A DNA stretch of 64,000 nucleotides from positions 22,396,719 through 22,460,718 of the forward strand of contig NC_034012.1 in the NCBI RefSeq assembly GCF_000346465.2, written 5' to 3'. This document shows positions 49,298-62,244 of this stretch, piece after piece. The position numbers and the translations under genes are program-made. The notes under the pieces are model-generated. The model was not told where the DNA came from. It worked only from the letters and a program-made list of their open reading frames with translations, and ran no database searches. Positions within the stretch are counted from its first letter, which is position 1. Every line of letters begins with the position of its first letter. Origin of the DNA: Prunus persica (lineage: Eukaryota; Streptophyta; Magnoliopsida; Rosales; Rosaceae).

Positions 49298-51616
49298 ATG
49301 ATGAGTCGTTTATTTAGAACCAACTCAGTTAATTCTTCCAGTTCTAGAACTAGTTTGAGTCAAGTTCCAGACATAGTTAATGAAGAACAATTAGAATTCA
49401 AGTCAACTAGTAGTGAATTACATTGTAATGATTGGAATATACCCAAAGTCTCTAGTAAAGAAATCTATAAACAAAAATGGTCAATCAATGCATTTAAATC
49501 AACCACACATATTAAGACAGTAGAACAAGTTTATGCCTTAGGCAAAGAACTTGAGACATGTCAGTTACTTAATCTTGAGTCAATTAAGAAGGATAGAAAA
49601 GAAAGTAATAATTTCTTGCATATAGGATTAGTCCAAGTCGCAGTTAAACCCTTAACTAAGTTAGGATTTAAAGCAGCAATTCTTTTAAGTTTAAGAGATG
49701 CTAGATTTAATGATTTCTAGGATGGTGTTTTAGGAATCATTGAGTCAAGCCTATGCCATGGTCCAGTTCATTTTGATTGTTACCCAGATTTCACAGTTAG
49801 CCTAAGTGACCCTCATATATTAAAAGTTTTAACTTTAAATATTAAAACGCATGGTTATAACATTTTACTAGGTAATCAACCCTTAGCTTTAATTTATAGA
49901 ATTTATTACAAAGTCACATGTACAAATATGAATTTCCAAACTCTTAGTAAAAGTCCCAAGAACCAAACACTTTTAATTCAGAGTCATACTTCTAACGCCA
50001 ACGTCACAGTACCCCAAATGATTAAATGGTCCGACATTAAGTTATCCCAAGATTGGTATTTAACAACCAAATGCCCTCCAAAGCCGATTCAACGTAGCCT
50101 GAACGATTTAGATTACATTCAACCTTATTTAGATGGCACAGTTAAAATTAGTTTCGATAGGCCAATTAAATCCACTGTCCAATTAGAACAATTACCAACC
50201 CCTAGTCAGTCTTTTAAAATTCCTGCTAGACATTCATCCGCCGAGTCATTCTCAATTACAGAACGTGATCTAGAAGCCGATAGAGCCCTACTTGATTTCA
50301 AAATTAATGAATTAAGAAAACAAAAACAAGTAGTCCAACCAAGTTACGGAAAAGCCTCTCCTGATCTAGTTCGGCCTGAATCACCTACTAGAACAGATTT
50401 CGAAGGTTCCACCTTTGAAGTTTGTGATGCTCAATTAAGAACTCTTAGTAAACCATTTAAAATTCATTGGTCAAAATTAGATGCCCATTTCCAAGCCCCA
50501 GAAAATGAGTCACGAAAGGCCAAATATCATGCTTCTTTTCCCAAAATTCAAAGAAAAGAAATTTTCAATGAATGGAAAGAATATTTAAAAAAGACTAAGT
50601 CAGAGTCACCTTATCTTGATTTTGTAGAAGGTAAATACATGAGTCAAAAGTTAGTTACTTTAAACCAGGAAAAATGGGACAAAACCTACAATACCAAAGT
50701 TATTAGTACTCACCCCTCAGTTGAATCAATAGTAATCAGTCACAAGAACGCCAAGGTTATAGCCAGTCCCTACAAAATTGCAGAGTCAAAAGATGATTTA
50801 GATAAAAATGTCATAGAACAAAATAATTACACCAACACAAGCCTAATAGTCATAGGTAAACAGTTAGATAAAATTGAAACTAAAATTGATAAGTTAATCC
50901 CTAGTGAGGTTACCTTAAAACCTAAGAAAGAAAAACCCTTAGTCAAATTTCATGAGTTAAAACCTGAGTCTGCTCTTAAGGTAAATTCAACCATGAAGAA
51001 AATTGAAGAAATGTTTCAGGAGTTAACCCCGGCTAAACCAAAACCAAATAAAGATAAAAACAAAGAAAAACAAGAAGAAACTTCAGTTAAAATTTTACAA
51101 GTTGAAGTTAATTCCGATAATGAGTCAACCATGTCTTTATATTCAACCTCTAGTCAAGAATCAGAAACTAGTAATATCTCTAAAATTGAACAAGCCTTTA
51201 GTAACCTACAAGTTAACCAGAATTCCCAGAAGCTTAAAGTTAGTCGTTTAACAGGTAAAGTCAACCCCATAAGTCTTACCAAAAATTGGTATCCTAAGCC
51301 TATGCCTCCAGATGTCCAGTTTGAAGAAAGAACCCAGAGTCAATTCTCAGTATCTTCTGATAAGCTATACGAGTGGAATATCGATGGCTTGTCCGAAAAG
51401 GAGATGCTCAACAAGTTACAACATATGTCTATGGTAGCCAATAGTTACTCCACCAATCACCAGTTAAAACAATCAGAAATAGTTTCCCTTTTACAAACAG
51501 GCTTTACAGGAACACTTCATTTCGGGTGCGATAAACATCTCACAGAAGACGCAAAATTAAGAATAATTAATGCCTTTAAAACAAATGAAGATGGTTACCC
51601 TATTTTTGATGAATGA
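49298..51616 (+). pseudogene. Viral copy 1: movement protein and start of coat region, broken
   Basis: The polyprotein frame opens with a Ser-rich segment. It then shows the 30K-type movement-protein core around HIGLVQVAVKPLTKLGF and SLRDARF, and continues into a Lys/Ser-rich linker and the start of the coat region. Movement proteins of this family open plasmodesmata for spread between cells. It is broken by TAG at 49718-49720 inside the movement core and TGA at 51614-51616. The frame 49928-51613 is otherwise open for more than 550 codons, so decay is moderate. Confidence 0.7.
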
Positions 51617-52588
51617 TTAGGAACAAGTATAGAAGACGGAGTCAATGTCCTTTTATACACGATAATTGAACATTTTATTGGTACACCCAGCAGCACAACA
51701 GCCAGGATTCATGACCAATTAAGTAATTTACGATGTCCTAAGCTAAGTGATTTTAGATGGTATAAAAATGTATTTATTTCTAGAGTTATGTTAAGAGATG
51801 ACAGTAATCAACCATTTTGGAAAGAAAAGTTCATAAACGGTCTTCCTAACTTGTTTGCCCATAAGATTAGATCAGTCCTAAGTAATGAGTTGGGTCAAAT
51901 TAATTATGATGAGTTAACTTATGGCAATATAATCAGCACAATTAATCAAGTTGGAATGAAAATGTGTGTAGATTTAAAAATTAGTAAATCAGTTCAAGCC
52001 GATAGTAAAAATGCTAAATATGAGTTAGGAAATTTATGTGAACAATACGGTATAGCCCCAGTTCCCCCATCTAGACAGGTCAAAAGAAGTAATAATCGAC
52101 GCTTTAGTAAAAGTAGATATTATTCCCGTAAAAAACATTCCTTTAAACCAAATGATGAGTTTTATAGTAAAAAGAAGTTTACCTCTATGAAAAATAAATG
52201 GTCAAAAGGATACCGACAAAGTAAAAATAATCAACTTAAGAAAAGCTCAGATAAAACAAAAGTTAAATGTTTTAAATGTAAAAGATCTGGTCATTTTGCT
52301 AACGAGTGCCAAGCTAAAGATACAATTAAACAGTTAAAGTTACAATCTGAAGATGAAGCCAAATTAATTAAAGTTCTTGAATTAGCAGATACTGAGTCAA
52401 ATCCTGTGCCTTCAGCCAGCTCAGTTAATTATAGTTCAGACAGTTCCAAGTCTAGTTCACCAAAAGTTCAGATAGGCTGTAAAGATAAGTGTTGCAGAGT
52501 CTCAAGCAAATCAATTAGTGTCTTAACTAAGCAAGAAGAACAAGAGTAATTACTAATCGATTTAATCAGTAAAGTAGAAAACCCATAA
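51617..52588 (+). pseudogene. Viral copy 1: coat protein with zinc knuckle, broken
   Basis: Basic Lys/Arg/Ser-rich sequence is followed by an intact CX2CX4HX4C zinc knuckle (CFKCKRSGHFANEC) at about 52268-52309, the hallmark of caulimovirid coat proteins. An acidic Ser/Glu tail with a Cys-Cys pair follows. In-frame stops occur at 52547-52549 and 52586-52588. Confidence 0.75.
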
Positions 52589-53449
52589 TTAAAAGTTGAT
52601 TATCTAAGAAAACTTTAAAAAGTCATAAGCCAAGAAGAACCCAGTCCTAGCCAAATCCCTACTATTAGTCTTAATACTATCCTAGAAAGGTTTAGCAAAA
52701 AGAAAGAAGTCACCTTTCAGGATCTCCAATTAGAAGTTAAAGCAGTCAAAAAGGAAATCTTAAGTCTAAAACAAGTTAGTCAAAAGTTACAAACTGAGAA
52801 TTACGAAATTAAACAAGACTTAATTAAACTACTAGCGCCTAGAGCAGAGTTTAGTAATCCCTTTGGTAAAACTAGTATCGAGTCAGAACCTGAGTCTTCC
52901 GATAGTAACAAAAATGACAAAGTCATCAAATTAACTAAGCAAATTAATTTTAGAAAATGGTATTCCCGAGTCAGTATTTTTATTAATGAATTTGAGTTAA
53001 ATACAAAAGCCTTATTTGATTCAGGGGCTGATTTAAATTGTATTCAAGAAGGTCTTGTTCCAACCCAGCTATACAAAAAGTCAAAAGAAGTTTTAGGAAC
53101 AGCATTCGGTAAAGCTTTGAAGTTAAAATATGAATTACCCAAAGCCCACGTATGCCAAAACAAAATGTGCTTTAAAACGTCTTTTGTTTTAATTCAGAAT
53201 ATCATAGATGAAGTTATTCTAGGTTTACTCTTTATCTCATTACTTTACCCTTTCCAAGTAGATTACAGTGGAGTTACGTCTAGTCACCTAGGTGAAAGAG
53301 TTAAATTTAAATTCTTGACCAAACTAGAGTTACACAGTCTCAAGTCACTACAAAAGTCAGCAGTTTCTAAATCAGATAAATTAATTCAGAATAAAACCAA
53401 ACAAGTTAATTTTCTTAAGGAAGAAATTAAGTTCAAACGAGTCGAATAA
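52589..53449 (+). pseudogene. Viral copy 1: aspartic protease region, broken
   Basis: A coiled-coil-like linker leads to the protease active-site motif FDSGAD at about 53015-53032, which is preserved in this copy. The later conserved VILGL word lies near 53215. In-frame stops interrupt the linker and end the frame at 53447-53449. Confidence 0.7.
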
Positions 53450-54860
53450 CAGTTAGCCAACAAGTCACTTCAGTCTCAAATAATTAAGTTTGAAGAAAAA
53501 TTAAAACATGAAGTTTGTTCTGATTTACCTAATGCCTTTTGGCACCAAAAACAACGTGTAGTTACTTTACCATACATTAAGACATTTAGTGAAAAGAACA
53601 TTCGCACTAAGGCCCGTCCAATCCAGATGAGTCAAGAGTTAATGGAATTATGTAAACAAGAAGTCACCGAGCTAGTCCAGAAAGGAATAGTTAGAAAAAG
53701 CAAGTCACCTTGGTCATGCCCAGCCGTTTATGTCCAGAAAAATGCAGAGTTAAAAAGAGGAGCCCCTCATTTAGTTATCAATTATAAGCCCTTTAATGCA
53801 GTACTTTAATGGATTAGGTATCCAATTCCTAATAAAAGAAACTTAGTTAACAGATTAGAAAAAGCAGTTGTCTTTAGTAAATTTGATATGAAGAGTAGGT
53901 TTTGGCAAATCCAAATCAAAGAATCAGATAGATACAAAACTGCATTCGTAACCCCCTTCGGTTATTACGAATGTAATGTCATGCCCTTTGGATTAAAAAA
54001 TGCGCCTAGTGAATTCCAGAACATAATGAATGAAATTTTTAATCAATACAGTCAATTTTTCATAGTTTATATAGATGATGTCCTGATTTTCTCTGAGTCA
54101 ATTGAGCAACATTGGAAACATTTGAATAAATTCCTTCAAGCAAAATGGTCTAGTTATCTCAACCAAGAAAATCAAATTATTTCAAGTCAATGTTAGATTT
54201 TTAGGATTCAACATTGGGCAATCCCAAATAAGCCCAATCAATCGAGTTATCCAGTTTGCCGATAAATTTCCAGATCAGATTCTTGATAAAAGTCAACTCC
54301 AGAGATTTTTAGGATCTTTGAATTATGTTTCTGATTTCTATCAAAATTTAAGAAAATTATGTAAGGCCCTGTTAGATCGTCTCCAGAGCAATCCTTCTGC
54401 CTAGACTCCGAGTCATATAGAAATAGTTAAACAAATCAAAGTTCATGTTAAGTCACTTCCATGCCTTGGTATTCCTTCAATTAATTCTTTTAAAATTGTT
54501 GAAACTGATGCTTCTGAGTTTGGTTATGGCAGTATTCTAAAGCAAAGAATTACCTCTGAGTCACCTGAGCAAATTGTCCGTTTTCATTTCGGAGTTTGGA
54601 GTCAGTCTCAAATTAATTATAGTACTATTAAAAAAGAAATTTTATCTATAGTATTATGCATTAGTAAATTTCAAGATGATTTATTAAATCAAAATTTTTT
54701 AGTAAGAGTTGATTGTAAGTCAGCAAAACATGTTTTTGAAAAGGATGTTAAAAATATAGCTAGTAAACAGATTTTTGCAGGTTGGCAAGCCATTCTGAGT
54801 GTTTTTGATTTTGAATTAGAATATTTGAGAGGTAGTGAAAACAGTATTTTTGATTTTCTT
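53450..54860 (+). pseudogene. Viral copy 1: reverse transcriptase and RNase H, broken
   Basis: Reverse transcriptase motifs run from KGIVRKSKSPWSCP through FVTPFGYYECNVMPFGLKNA to YIDDVLIFS near 54068-54094, then RNase H to about 54860 (VETDASEFGYG, RVDCKSAKHVF). Breaks are a TAA at 53807-53809, a deletion-type frameshift near 54141 relative to copy 2, and a TAG near 54403. The catalytic YIDD is intact but no continuous enzyme can be read. Confidence 0.8.
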
Positions 54861-54895
54861 ACAAGAGAGTTCCTACAGGACAAACAAGCAGAATT

Positions 54896-55832
54896 ATGTC
54901 CAGCAAAGAAAAAGACAAGCAGAAAATGCAATATGGTCAGCCGAGTCAACCCAGTCAACCAAGTCAACCCAGAATCCTCCCAACTACCATGATACCAGTT
55001 AAACAAGAGTCATCTTCCCAAATTGTGCCCTTCCCAGGTTATTTTCCAATTCCAGTCAATAATAGCTTTAATCTCTTGGGGTCAACCCTCTTTACGCCCT
55101 AATTATCAATCAGCATTAACTTCCAATTATGATCCTTTCATAGTTAATCCTCTTGCTTCAGTTCCTTCGCAAAACCAAAGTCCAGTGAAAAGGTCCAACT
55201 ATGCCACCAAAAGCCATTGTCATCTTTTTGTAGTCGAGTCAAATCTAGAAGAGCTTTGTGACCCAGTAAAAATTGCCAAGAAATTCTTGCCTCCTAATCT
55301 TCATTATTTTCCAAGTCACCCATCAAAGTCAATTAAGTTTTATAGAGATATTCTCTATGAAACCCAGTCAATCAATATTAGGCCAATCAAAAACAAATGC
55401 CACTATATTTCATTCCCTTTACATACGCCAAATTCTTATGCCCCAAGTTTGAAGTCGCAATCCTTATGATCAGTTACCCCCCCAGTCAGGACTTACTTAC
55501 AATTACGACGATTATATTGATGCCTAGTATACAATTTTTTATCATCAGCACCCTGATTTCAGTCAGTCATGGTTTATTAATTCCGATGCCAAGTTTGAAC
55601 TCCAGTTTCCTTTCTGGTTTCTCCAATGGTGGAATATCCATGGTCCCATTTGAGAAATCATTCCAGTCAATCTCCAGCAGTCCATTAATTATTTTGGTCA
55701 AAAACACAAGTTAACAAAGTCAGAAAAGTTTTTCCCTATGCTCCTCCATTACGTAGCCAAATACAAAGTCCCCTGGATTATGAAATGGAATTATCAAGTT
55801 AATTGGGATACTAGAGTTTTATCTCGTCATTA
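54896..55832 (+). pseudogene. Viral copy 1: second frame, broken and truncated
   Basis: It starts near 54896 in a Lys/Gln/Ser/Pro-rich segment just after RNase H and is recognisable in changing frames to VNWDTRVLSR, where sequence homologous to copy 2 stops at about 55832. Several frameshifts are present. The function of this frame in florendo-like viruses is unknown to me. Confidence 0.65.
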
Positions 55833-57296
55833 AATATAAAAACTAATGGTTATGAAGTCTTGCCAGGTGCCCAACCCTTAGCATTAGTCTACAGAATCTA
55901 TTACAAAGTCACAGGTACTAATATGAACTTCCAAGCACTAAGTAAAATTCCAAAAAATCAAACAATGTTAATCCAGAGTCATACATCTGATGCCATTGTA
56001 AGAGTCCCACATTCAATTAAATGGTCTGATGTGTCCCTTCCAGTAGATTGGACCCTAACCGTCGAGAGTCAACCAGTTCCCATCCGGCGTAGTCTAAACA
56101 ATTTAGACTATATCCACCAGTATCTTGATGGCACAGTCAAAATTAATTTTGGTAATCAAACTCCACAAAAATCAACAGTCCAGTTACAACAGTTACCCAC
56201 ACCTGGTCAATCCCAGAGACATGTTCCTGCAAGGCATTCCTTTGCAGCTTCTTCCTCTACTCTAGAACGAGACCTAGAGTTAGAAAAAGCCATAATTGAT
56301 TTAAAATTAGAATCCTTAAGAAAAACATCTCAAGTCACTCATCCTGTCTATGGAAAACTTCCAGAAGACAACAAATCTGAGTCTCTTGAATCACCCACAC
56401 AATCTGATTTTGTAGAAATCAATAATCAATTAAGAACACTTAATAAAAAATTCGTGATTAATTGGAACAGGTTAGATAAACACCTTCATGCCCCTGAGAA
56501 TCAAGCCAGAAGAGATAATTACCATTCGGTCATCTCTGACAGAGTCAAAAGACAACAAATTTTTAATGATTGGAAAGAATATATACACACTGCTAAAATT
56601 GAAATATATTATCTTGATTTTGTAGAAAGCCGACATTTGCCCAATGAGTTAAAAACTTTAACCCAGGAAAAATGGAAAAAGATAGATCACACTGAGATTC
56701 TTGCTAGTCATCCATCTGTAGCAACAATAATTATTAAACATCAGAAATCAAAGATAGTCGCCAGTCCTTTCAAGATCCCTGATCCAGAGAATAAAATGAT
56801 GGTTGAACAAAATAATTACACCAACCAAAGTCTGGTTGTCATAGGAAAACAATTAGATAAAATAGAAACAAAAGTTGACAAATTACTCCGGACAGAGCTC
56901 ACACCTAAACATCATGAGAAACCCCTAGTCATATTCCAAGACTTAAAGCCAAATCCAACTTTTAAGACAAAAGAAACAATGACAAAAATTGAGAAAATGT
57001 TAGAAGAATTAACACCAGACAAAAGAAAAGACAAAGAAAAGATTGAAACAAGTGTTAAAGTCTTAGGATCCTCTGAGTCACCCTTTGCTTTCCATAACAC
57101 CTCTGAGTCTGAATCAATCGCTAGTATGGAAACAGAAACTAGTAATATTTCTAAAATTGAAAATGCATTTAGAAATCTTGAATTAGAAAATAATCCAAGA
57201 GTCCAAAGAATAACAACCATGGTCAGTCCCACTAGTCTAACAAAAAATTGGTATCCTAAACCAACACCTCCTGATATACAATTTGAAGAACGAAAC
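55833..57296 (+). pseudogene. Viral copy 2: 5'-truncated movement protein and coat start
   Basis: Copy 2 enters inside the movement-protein core, at the part equivalent to about 49833 in copy 1, so roughly the first 180 codons are absent. It is then open to about 57290, where an indel relative to copy 1 shifts the frame. Nucleotide identity to copy 1 is roughly 75-80% by eye, so this is a different viral variant or an old duplicate. Confidence 0.75.
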
Positions 57297-58561
57297 ACCC
57301 AGAGTCATTTTCAGTCTCTTCATATAAATTATATGAATGGAACATTGATGGTCTTACAGAAATTTTTAATAAACTTCAACATATGTCCATGGTCACCAAT
57401 AGTTACATCACTAATCACAGTTTCAGACAGTCTGAAATTGTTCCTTTGCTAGAAACTGGTTTCACAGGAACTCTTCGTTCTTGGTGGGATAAGCATTTAA
57501 CTCATGAGTCTAAGCAACAAATAATTCATGCACTCAAACTTAGTGAAGACGGTCTTCCTATTTTTGATGAACAAATAGGTCAAGGCATTGAAGATGGAGT
57601 CAACACCTTGCTATACACAATTGTTGAGCATTTTATTGGAACACCCAGTAACACTACTGCTAGAATACATGATCAGCTTAGTAACTTAAGATGCCCTAAG
57701 TTATCTGATTTTAGATGGTATAAAGATGTGTTTATTTCTCGAGTCATGCTTAGAGATGATAGTAATCAGTCATTTTGGAAAGAGAAATTTGTTAATGGTC
57801 TGCCTAATCTATTCACCCATAAGATCCGAACAACCCTTAGTAATGAACAAGGTCATATTGATTGAGATAGTTTAACATATGGAAATATAATTAGCACAAT
57901 TAATCAAGTCGGTATGAGAATGTGTGTTGATATGAAAATTGGTAAACAAATTCAGTCTGAAAGAAATTCTGCTAAGTACAAGTTAGGAAATTTCTGTGAA
58001 CAGTATGGTCTATTGTCTGTTTTCCCGTCTAGAAAGAATATGTCTAGTCACCACAACCGACAGTTTAGTAAACGTCGTCATTATTCACGCAGAAAACAGT
58101 CATTCCAACATAATAATGAGGATAAAGAATTTTATAGTAAAAGGAGGTTCTCTCCTAAGAAAAATTGGAAAAAGAGTCACGGCAAAGATAAGAATAATCG
58201 CTTTAAGAAAAGTACCGACAAGAGAAAAGTAAAATGTTATAAATGTCAAAAGTTTGGACACTATGCTAATAATTGTAAGGTGAAAGACACAATTAAACAA
58301 TTAAAAATCACAGAAGAAGATAAAGATAAATTAATTAAAGTCCTTGAGTTAAGAAATTCTGAGTCTAGTGAAAATGAAACCATGGTAAGCAACACTGAGT
58401 CTTCTGAAATCTATTCTTTTGAGTCACAACCCAGCTCGCCTAGAATTCAATTTGGTTGTCAAGACAATTGCTGTAAGTCTAAGTCAATTAATGTCCTTAC
58501 CAAACAAGAAGAACAAGAAGAATTATTAATTGATCTAATAAGTAAAGTTGAAAATCCATAG
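57297..58561 (+). pseudogene. Viral copy 2: coat protein with zinc knuckle, broken
   Basis: The frame resumes near 57383, is broken by TGA at 57863-57865, and resumes to TAG at 58559-58561. The zinc knuckle CYKCQKFGHYANNC is intact at about 58234-58275, followed by the acidic Ser/Glu tail. The final stop lies at the same alignment position as the TAA at 52586-52588 in copy 1. Confidence 0.75.
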
Positions 58562-59050
58562 TTGAAATCTGAGTATTTAAAGAAATTTAGGAAAGTCATT
58601 AGTCAAGAAGAGCCAAAACAGTCTACCTCCAACGAGATAAGTCTGAACACAACCTTAGAAAAATTTAATAAAAAGAAAGAAGTCGCTTTACAGGATTTAC
58701 AACTAGAAATAAAATTAGTCAAAACAGAAATCATTGAGCTAAAACAAATAAGTCAAAAGTTACAGAGTGAAAATTATGAGATAAAACAAGAGCTAGTTAA
58801 TTTATTAGAAAAAAGAACTTCTGAATCTACACCTGTAAGTCCCACAAATTCTGATGAATAACCCTCCAATCAGGACCATGTCGTCAATTTAATCAGACAA
58901 GTTAATTTTAGGAAATGGTATGCTAAGGTCATCATATTTGTCAAAATTTTTGACTTAAACATAGTTGCTCTTTTTCATTCAAGTGCCGACCTTAACTGCA
59001 TCCAAGAAGGCCTAATCCCTACTAAGTATTACAAAAAGTCAAAAAAGTCT
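58562..59050 (+). pseudogene. Viral copy 2: linker and protease, active site lost
   Basis: A coiled-coil-like linker ends at a TAA (58859-58861). The protease site near 58975-58992 reads FHSSAD where copy 1 has FDSGAD: the catalytic Asp is His and the Gly is Ser. This copy could not self-process even without its stops. Confidence 0.7.
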
Positions 59051-60370
59051 TTGAGCACAGCCTCAGGAAAGTCACTCCAATTGAATTATGAGATTCCCAA
59101 AGCCCACGTCTGTCAAAACAAAATTTGCTTTAAAACTTCATTTGTCTTAGTTAAAAATATTACTGACGAAGTCATCCTAGGTTTACCCTTTATTGCCCTT
59201 CTTTATCCCTTCGAGGTAGAACACGATGGAGTCATTTCCACCTGTTTAGGAGAAAAGGTTAAGTTTGAATTCCTGAGTAAACCAGAGTTACATAATTTAA
59301 AAGAATTACAAAAGAATGCAGTCACTAAAACAGTCAGAGTCATTCAAAATAAAGATAAGCAACTAAGATTCCTCCAGGAAGAAGTCAAAACTAAAAGAAT
59401 TAAGCAACAACTTAGTCATGAGTCTTTACAGTCACAAATTCGACAGTTTGAAGAAAAATTAAAACATGAAATTTGTTCTGAGTTACCCAATGCTTTCTGG
59501 CATAGGAAACAACATGTAGTCAGTCTTCCTTATGTCAAATCCTTTAGTGAAAAGAATATTCCCTCTAAAGCCAGACCAATTCAAATGAGCCAAGAATTAA
59601 TGAAATTTTGTAAAACTGAGATTACAGAATTACTTGAAAAAGGAATAATCCGTAAGAGTAAGTCACCTTGGTCCTGCCCTGCTTTCTATGTCCAGAAAAA
59701 CGCTGAATTAGAACATGGAGTCCTAAGATTAGTCATTAATTATAAGCCTCTTAATACAGTCTTAGAATGGATCAGATACCCAATTCCTAATAAAAGAGAT
59801 TTAATTAATAGATTAGAAAAGTCAGTAATCTTTTCTAAATTTGATATGAAGAGTGGATTTTGGCAAATTCAAATCCGTGAGTCTGATAGATACAAAACTG
59901 CTTTTGTTACCCCGTTCGGTCATTATGAGTGGAATGTTATGCCCTTTGGTCTTAAGAATGCGCACAGTGAGTTTCAAAATATAATGAATGAGATTTTTAA
60001 TCCATATAGTCATTTCTCCATTGTCTATATTGATGATGTGCTTATCTTCTCTCAGTCGATAGAGCAGCACTGGAAACATTTGAATAAGTTCTTACAGATA
60101 GTTAAACAAAATGGATTAGTTGTCTCTGCTAAGAAAATTAAGTTATTCCAAACTAATGTGAGATTTCTTGGATTTAATATCTGCCAGTCACAGATTAGTC
60201 CAATAGATCGTGTCATCCAGTTTGCTGATAAGTTCCCTGATCAAATCCTAGATAAGACTCAACTCCAGAGATTTCTAGGATCTCTAAATTATGTTTCTGA
60301 TTTTTATAAGAATTTGAGAAAACAATGTAAGCCTTTATTTGATCGTTTCCAGAGTAATTCTCCTCCATAG
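59051..60370 (+). pseudogene. Viral copy 2: reverse transcriptase, longest open piece
   Basis: About 439 codons are open from the end of the protease (VILGLPFIALLYPF) through the reverse transcriptase, including KSPWSCPAFYVQKNAELEHG, FVTPFGHYEWNVMPFGLKNA and YIDDVLIFS near 60028-60054. The piece ends at TAG 60368-60370, close to the position of a TAG in copy 1. It is the best-preserved enzyme piece of the insertion, but it lacks a continuous connection to the protease and RNase H. Confidence 0.8.
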
Positions 60371-60800
60371 TCATCTATTCCCTGTCTTGGTATCCCTTCT
60401 GCTGATTCATTCAAAATATTTGAAATTGATGCCTCTAACATTGGTTATGGAGGTATTCAAACAAAGAGTCGATTCTAGTCAACCTGAGCAAATCATTCTA
60501 TTCCATTCTGGTACTTGGTCTCAGTTTCAAAATAATTATAGTACTATTAAGAAAGAGATATTATCTATTGCACTATGCATTAATAAATTTCAGTCTGATT
60601 TATTAAATCAAAATTTTTTAATCCGAGTTGATTGTAAGTCTGCTAAGCATGTATTAGAAAAAGATGTTCAAAATATTGCATCCAAACAAATATTTGCACA
60701 ATGGCAAGCTATTTTGAGTATATTTGATTTTGACATTGAATATCTGAGAGGAAGTGAGAATTTTGTCCCTGATTTTCTTACCAGAGAATTTTTGCAGGGA
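60371..60800 (+). pseudogene. Viral copy 2: RNase H, broken
   Basis: RNase H words (EIDASNIGYGG, then after a frameshift near 60465, RVDCKSAKHVLEKDVQ and DIEYLRGSENFVPDFLTREF) are present, so the first catalytic Asp is separated from the rest by a shift. The end overlaps the approach to the second frame. Confidence 0.75.
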
Positions 60801-60805
60801 AAACA

Positions 60806-62130
60806 ATGGCAGAAAGAAGAAAAGATAAAGATAAGCAAAAAGCCCAAGCGAGTCCATCTAGTCAACATAGTCAACCCCATTCACTCCGAGTCCTCCCTCC
60901 ATCAATGAGTCAAGCTAAACAAGAGTCACCTTCTCAGATCGTCCCCTTTCCAGGATGTTCTCCTATTCAAATTAGTAACATATTTGCTAACTTAGGAGCC
61001 ACAGTCGGCCAGGTTCGTCCCAGTTTTCAGTCTGCCCTAATATCTAGTCATGATCTTTTCCAGGACATTGCTCTGTCTAATCCTCCAGTTGCTTCTTACA
61101 ATAAGACGTCCCCTACATGATCAAGAGTAATAGTCACCTATTCATAATTGAGTCAAAATACAATTCCATTGCCAACCCAGTCACCATTGCCAAATCTTAT
61201 TATCCACCAAATAGTCATTTCATTCCCCAGCACCATTTAAAAATTTAAAGTTTTACAGAGATATCCTCCATGAGACCCAATCCATCACAATTAAGCCAAT
61301 CAAAGACCGAGATAATCCACACATAATCCTCTATCATTCCCTTTACATCCATCAAATAATCAATGAGAATGAATGGAGTAGTCACCCCTATGATCTCAAA
61401 GTTCTTCATTCAGAACTTCAATATAGTTACTATGATTACATCGAAGCATGGTATTCTATCTTGCTTCACCAAACAGTTGATTTTAGTCATTCATGGTTCC
61501 TTAATTTTGACAGCAAATTCAAGAGTCCTTTTCCCTATTGGTTCAATCACTGGTGGGAATAACATGGTCCAGTCATTGATCTTCCCCTCCCCCCCCTTCC
61601 CAATGCAAGATTTAGTCAATTATTTCACTAATAAAAATAAGTTCAAAGAGTCTGACTTATTTTTCCCTAATCTACTTCATTTTAATGCTAAGTACAAAGT
61701 CCCGTGGATTTTAAAATGGTCATATCAAGTGAATTGGGAAACCAGAGTCCTATCTCGCCAATTTTCAATCAAATGGTGGGATAAATTCAAAATTGAGCAT
61801 ATTGCAGATTATGTTTATTCGGATTTTCCTCCAGTCAGGAATTCCCAACCAGTCAAACAGTTATCTCCTACTACTTCACATTTTTATCTCCCAATCGAGG
61901 GAAAATCTAAGTCTGAATTACAGGAAATTGCTCGCCAATTAATGTTGCAAGCCTCACAAATGAATGATGATGATGATAGTGATACTACTCCAAAATCGCA
62001 GTCATCTACCAGTCAACCAAGAATGCCTTCCAGTCAACATACTCCAACCTCCAAAATGCGGTGGAGTGATTATCCCCCAGATGGTCAAGACCCTTATGAT
62101 TTCAGTCCTTTCGATCTGGGTAAAGATTAA
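60806..62130 (+). pseudogene. Viral copy 2: second frame, broken
   Basis: The frame starts at ATG 60806 with a Lys/Gln/Ser/Pro-rich segment and stops at 61118-61120. After a stretch of shifts it reopens at about 61363-62130, containing FSIKWWDKFKIEH and an acidic DDDDS run near the C-terminus. Copy 1 has only the part before FSIKWW. The product has no known activity that I can name. Confidence 0.65.
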
Positions 62131-62244
62131 AGTTGCCAAAGTCATGAGCCCACAAGGGAAAAGCATTCGGAATCCTGGACTCGTGCTTCAACAGTCTGAT
62201 AGCCCGTGCTCCTTTAGTTAGATTCCCCGATAAAGTAAAAGTTA

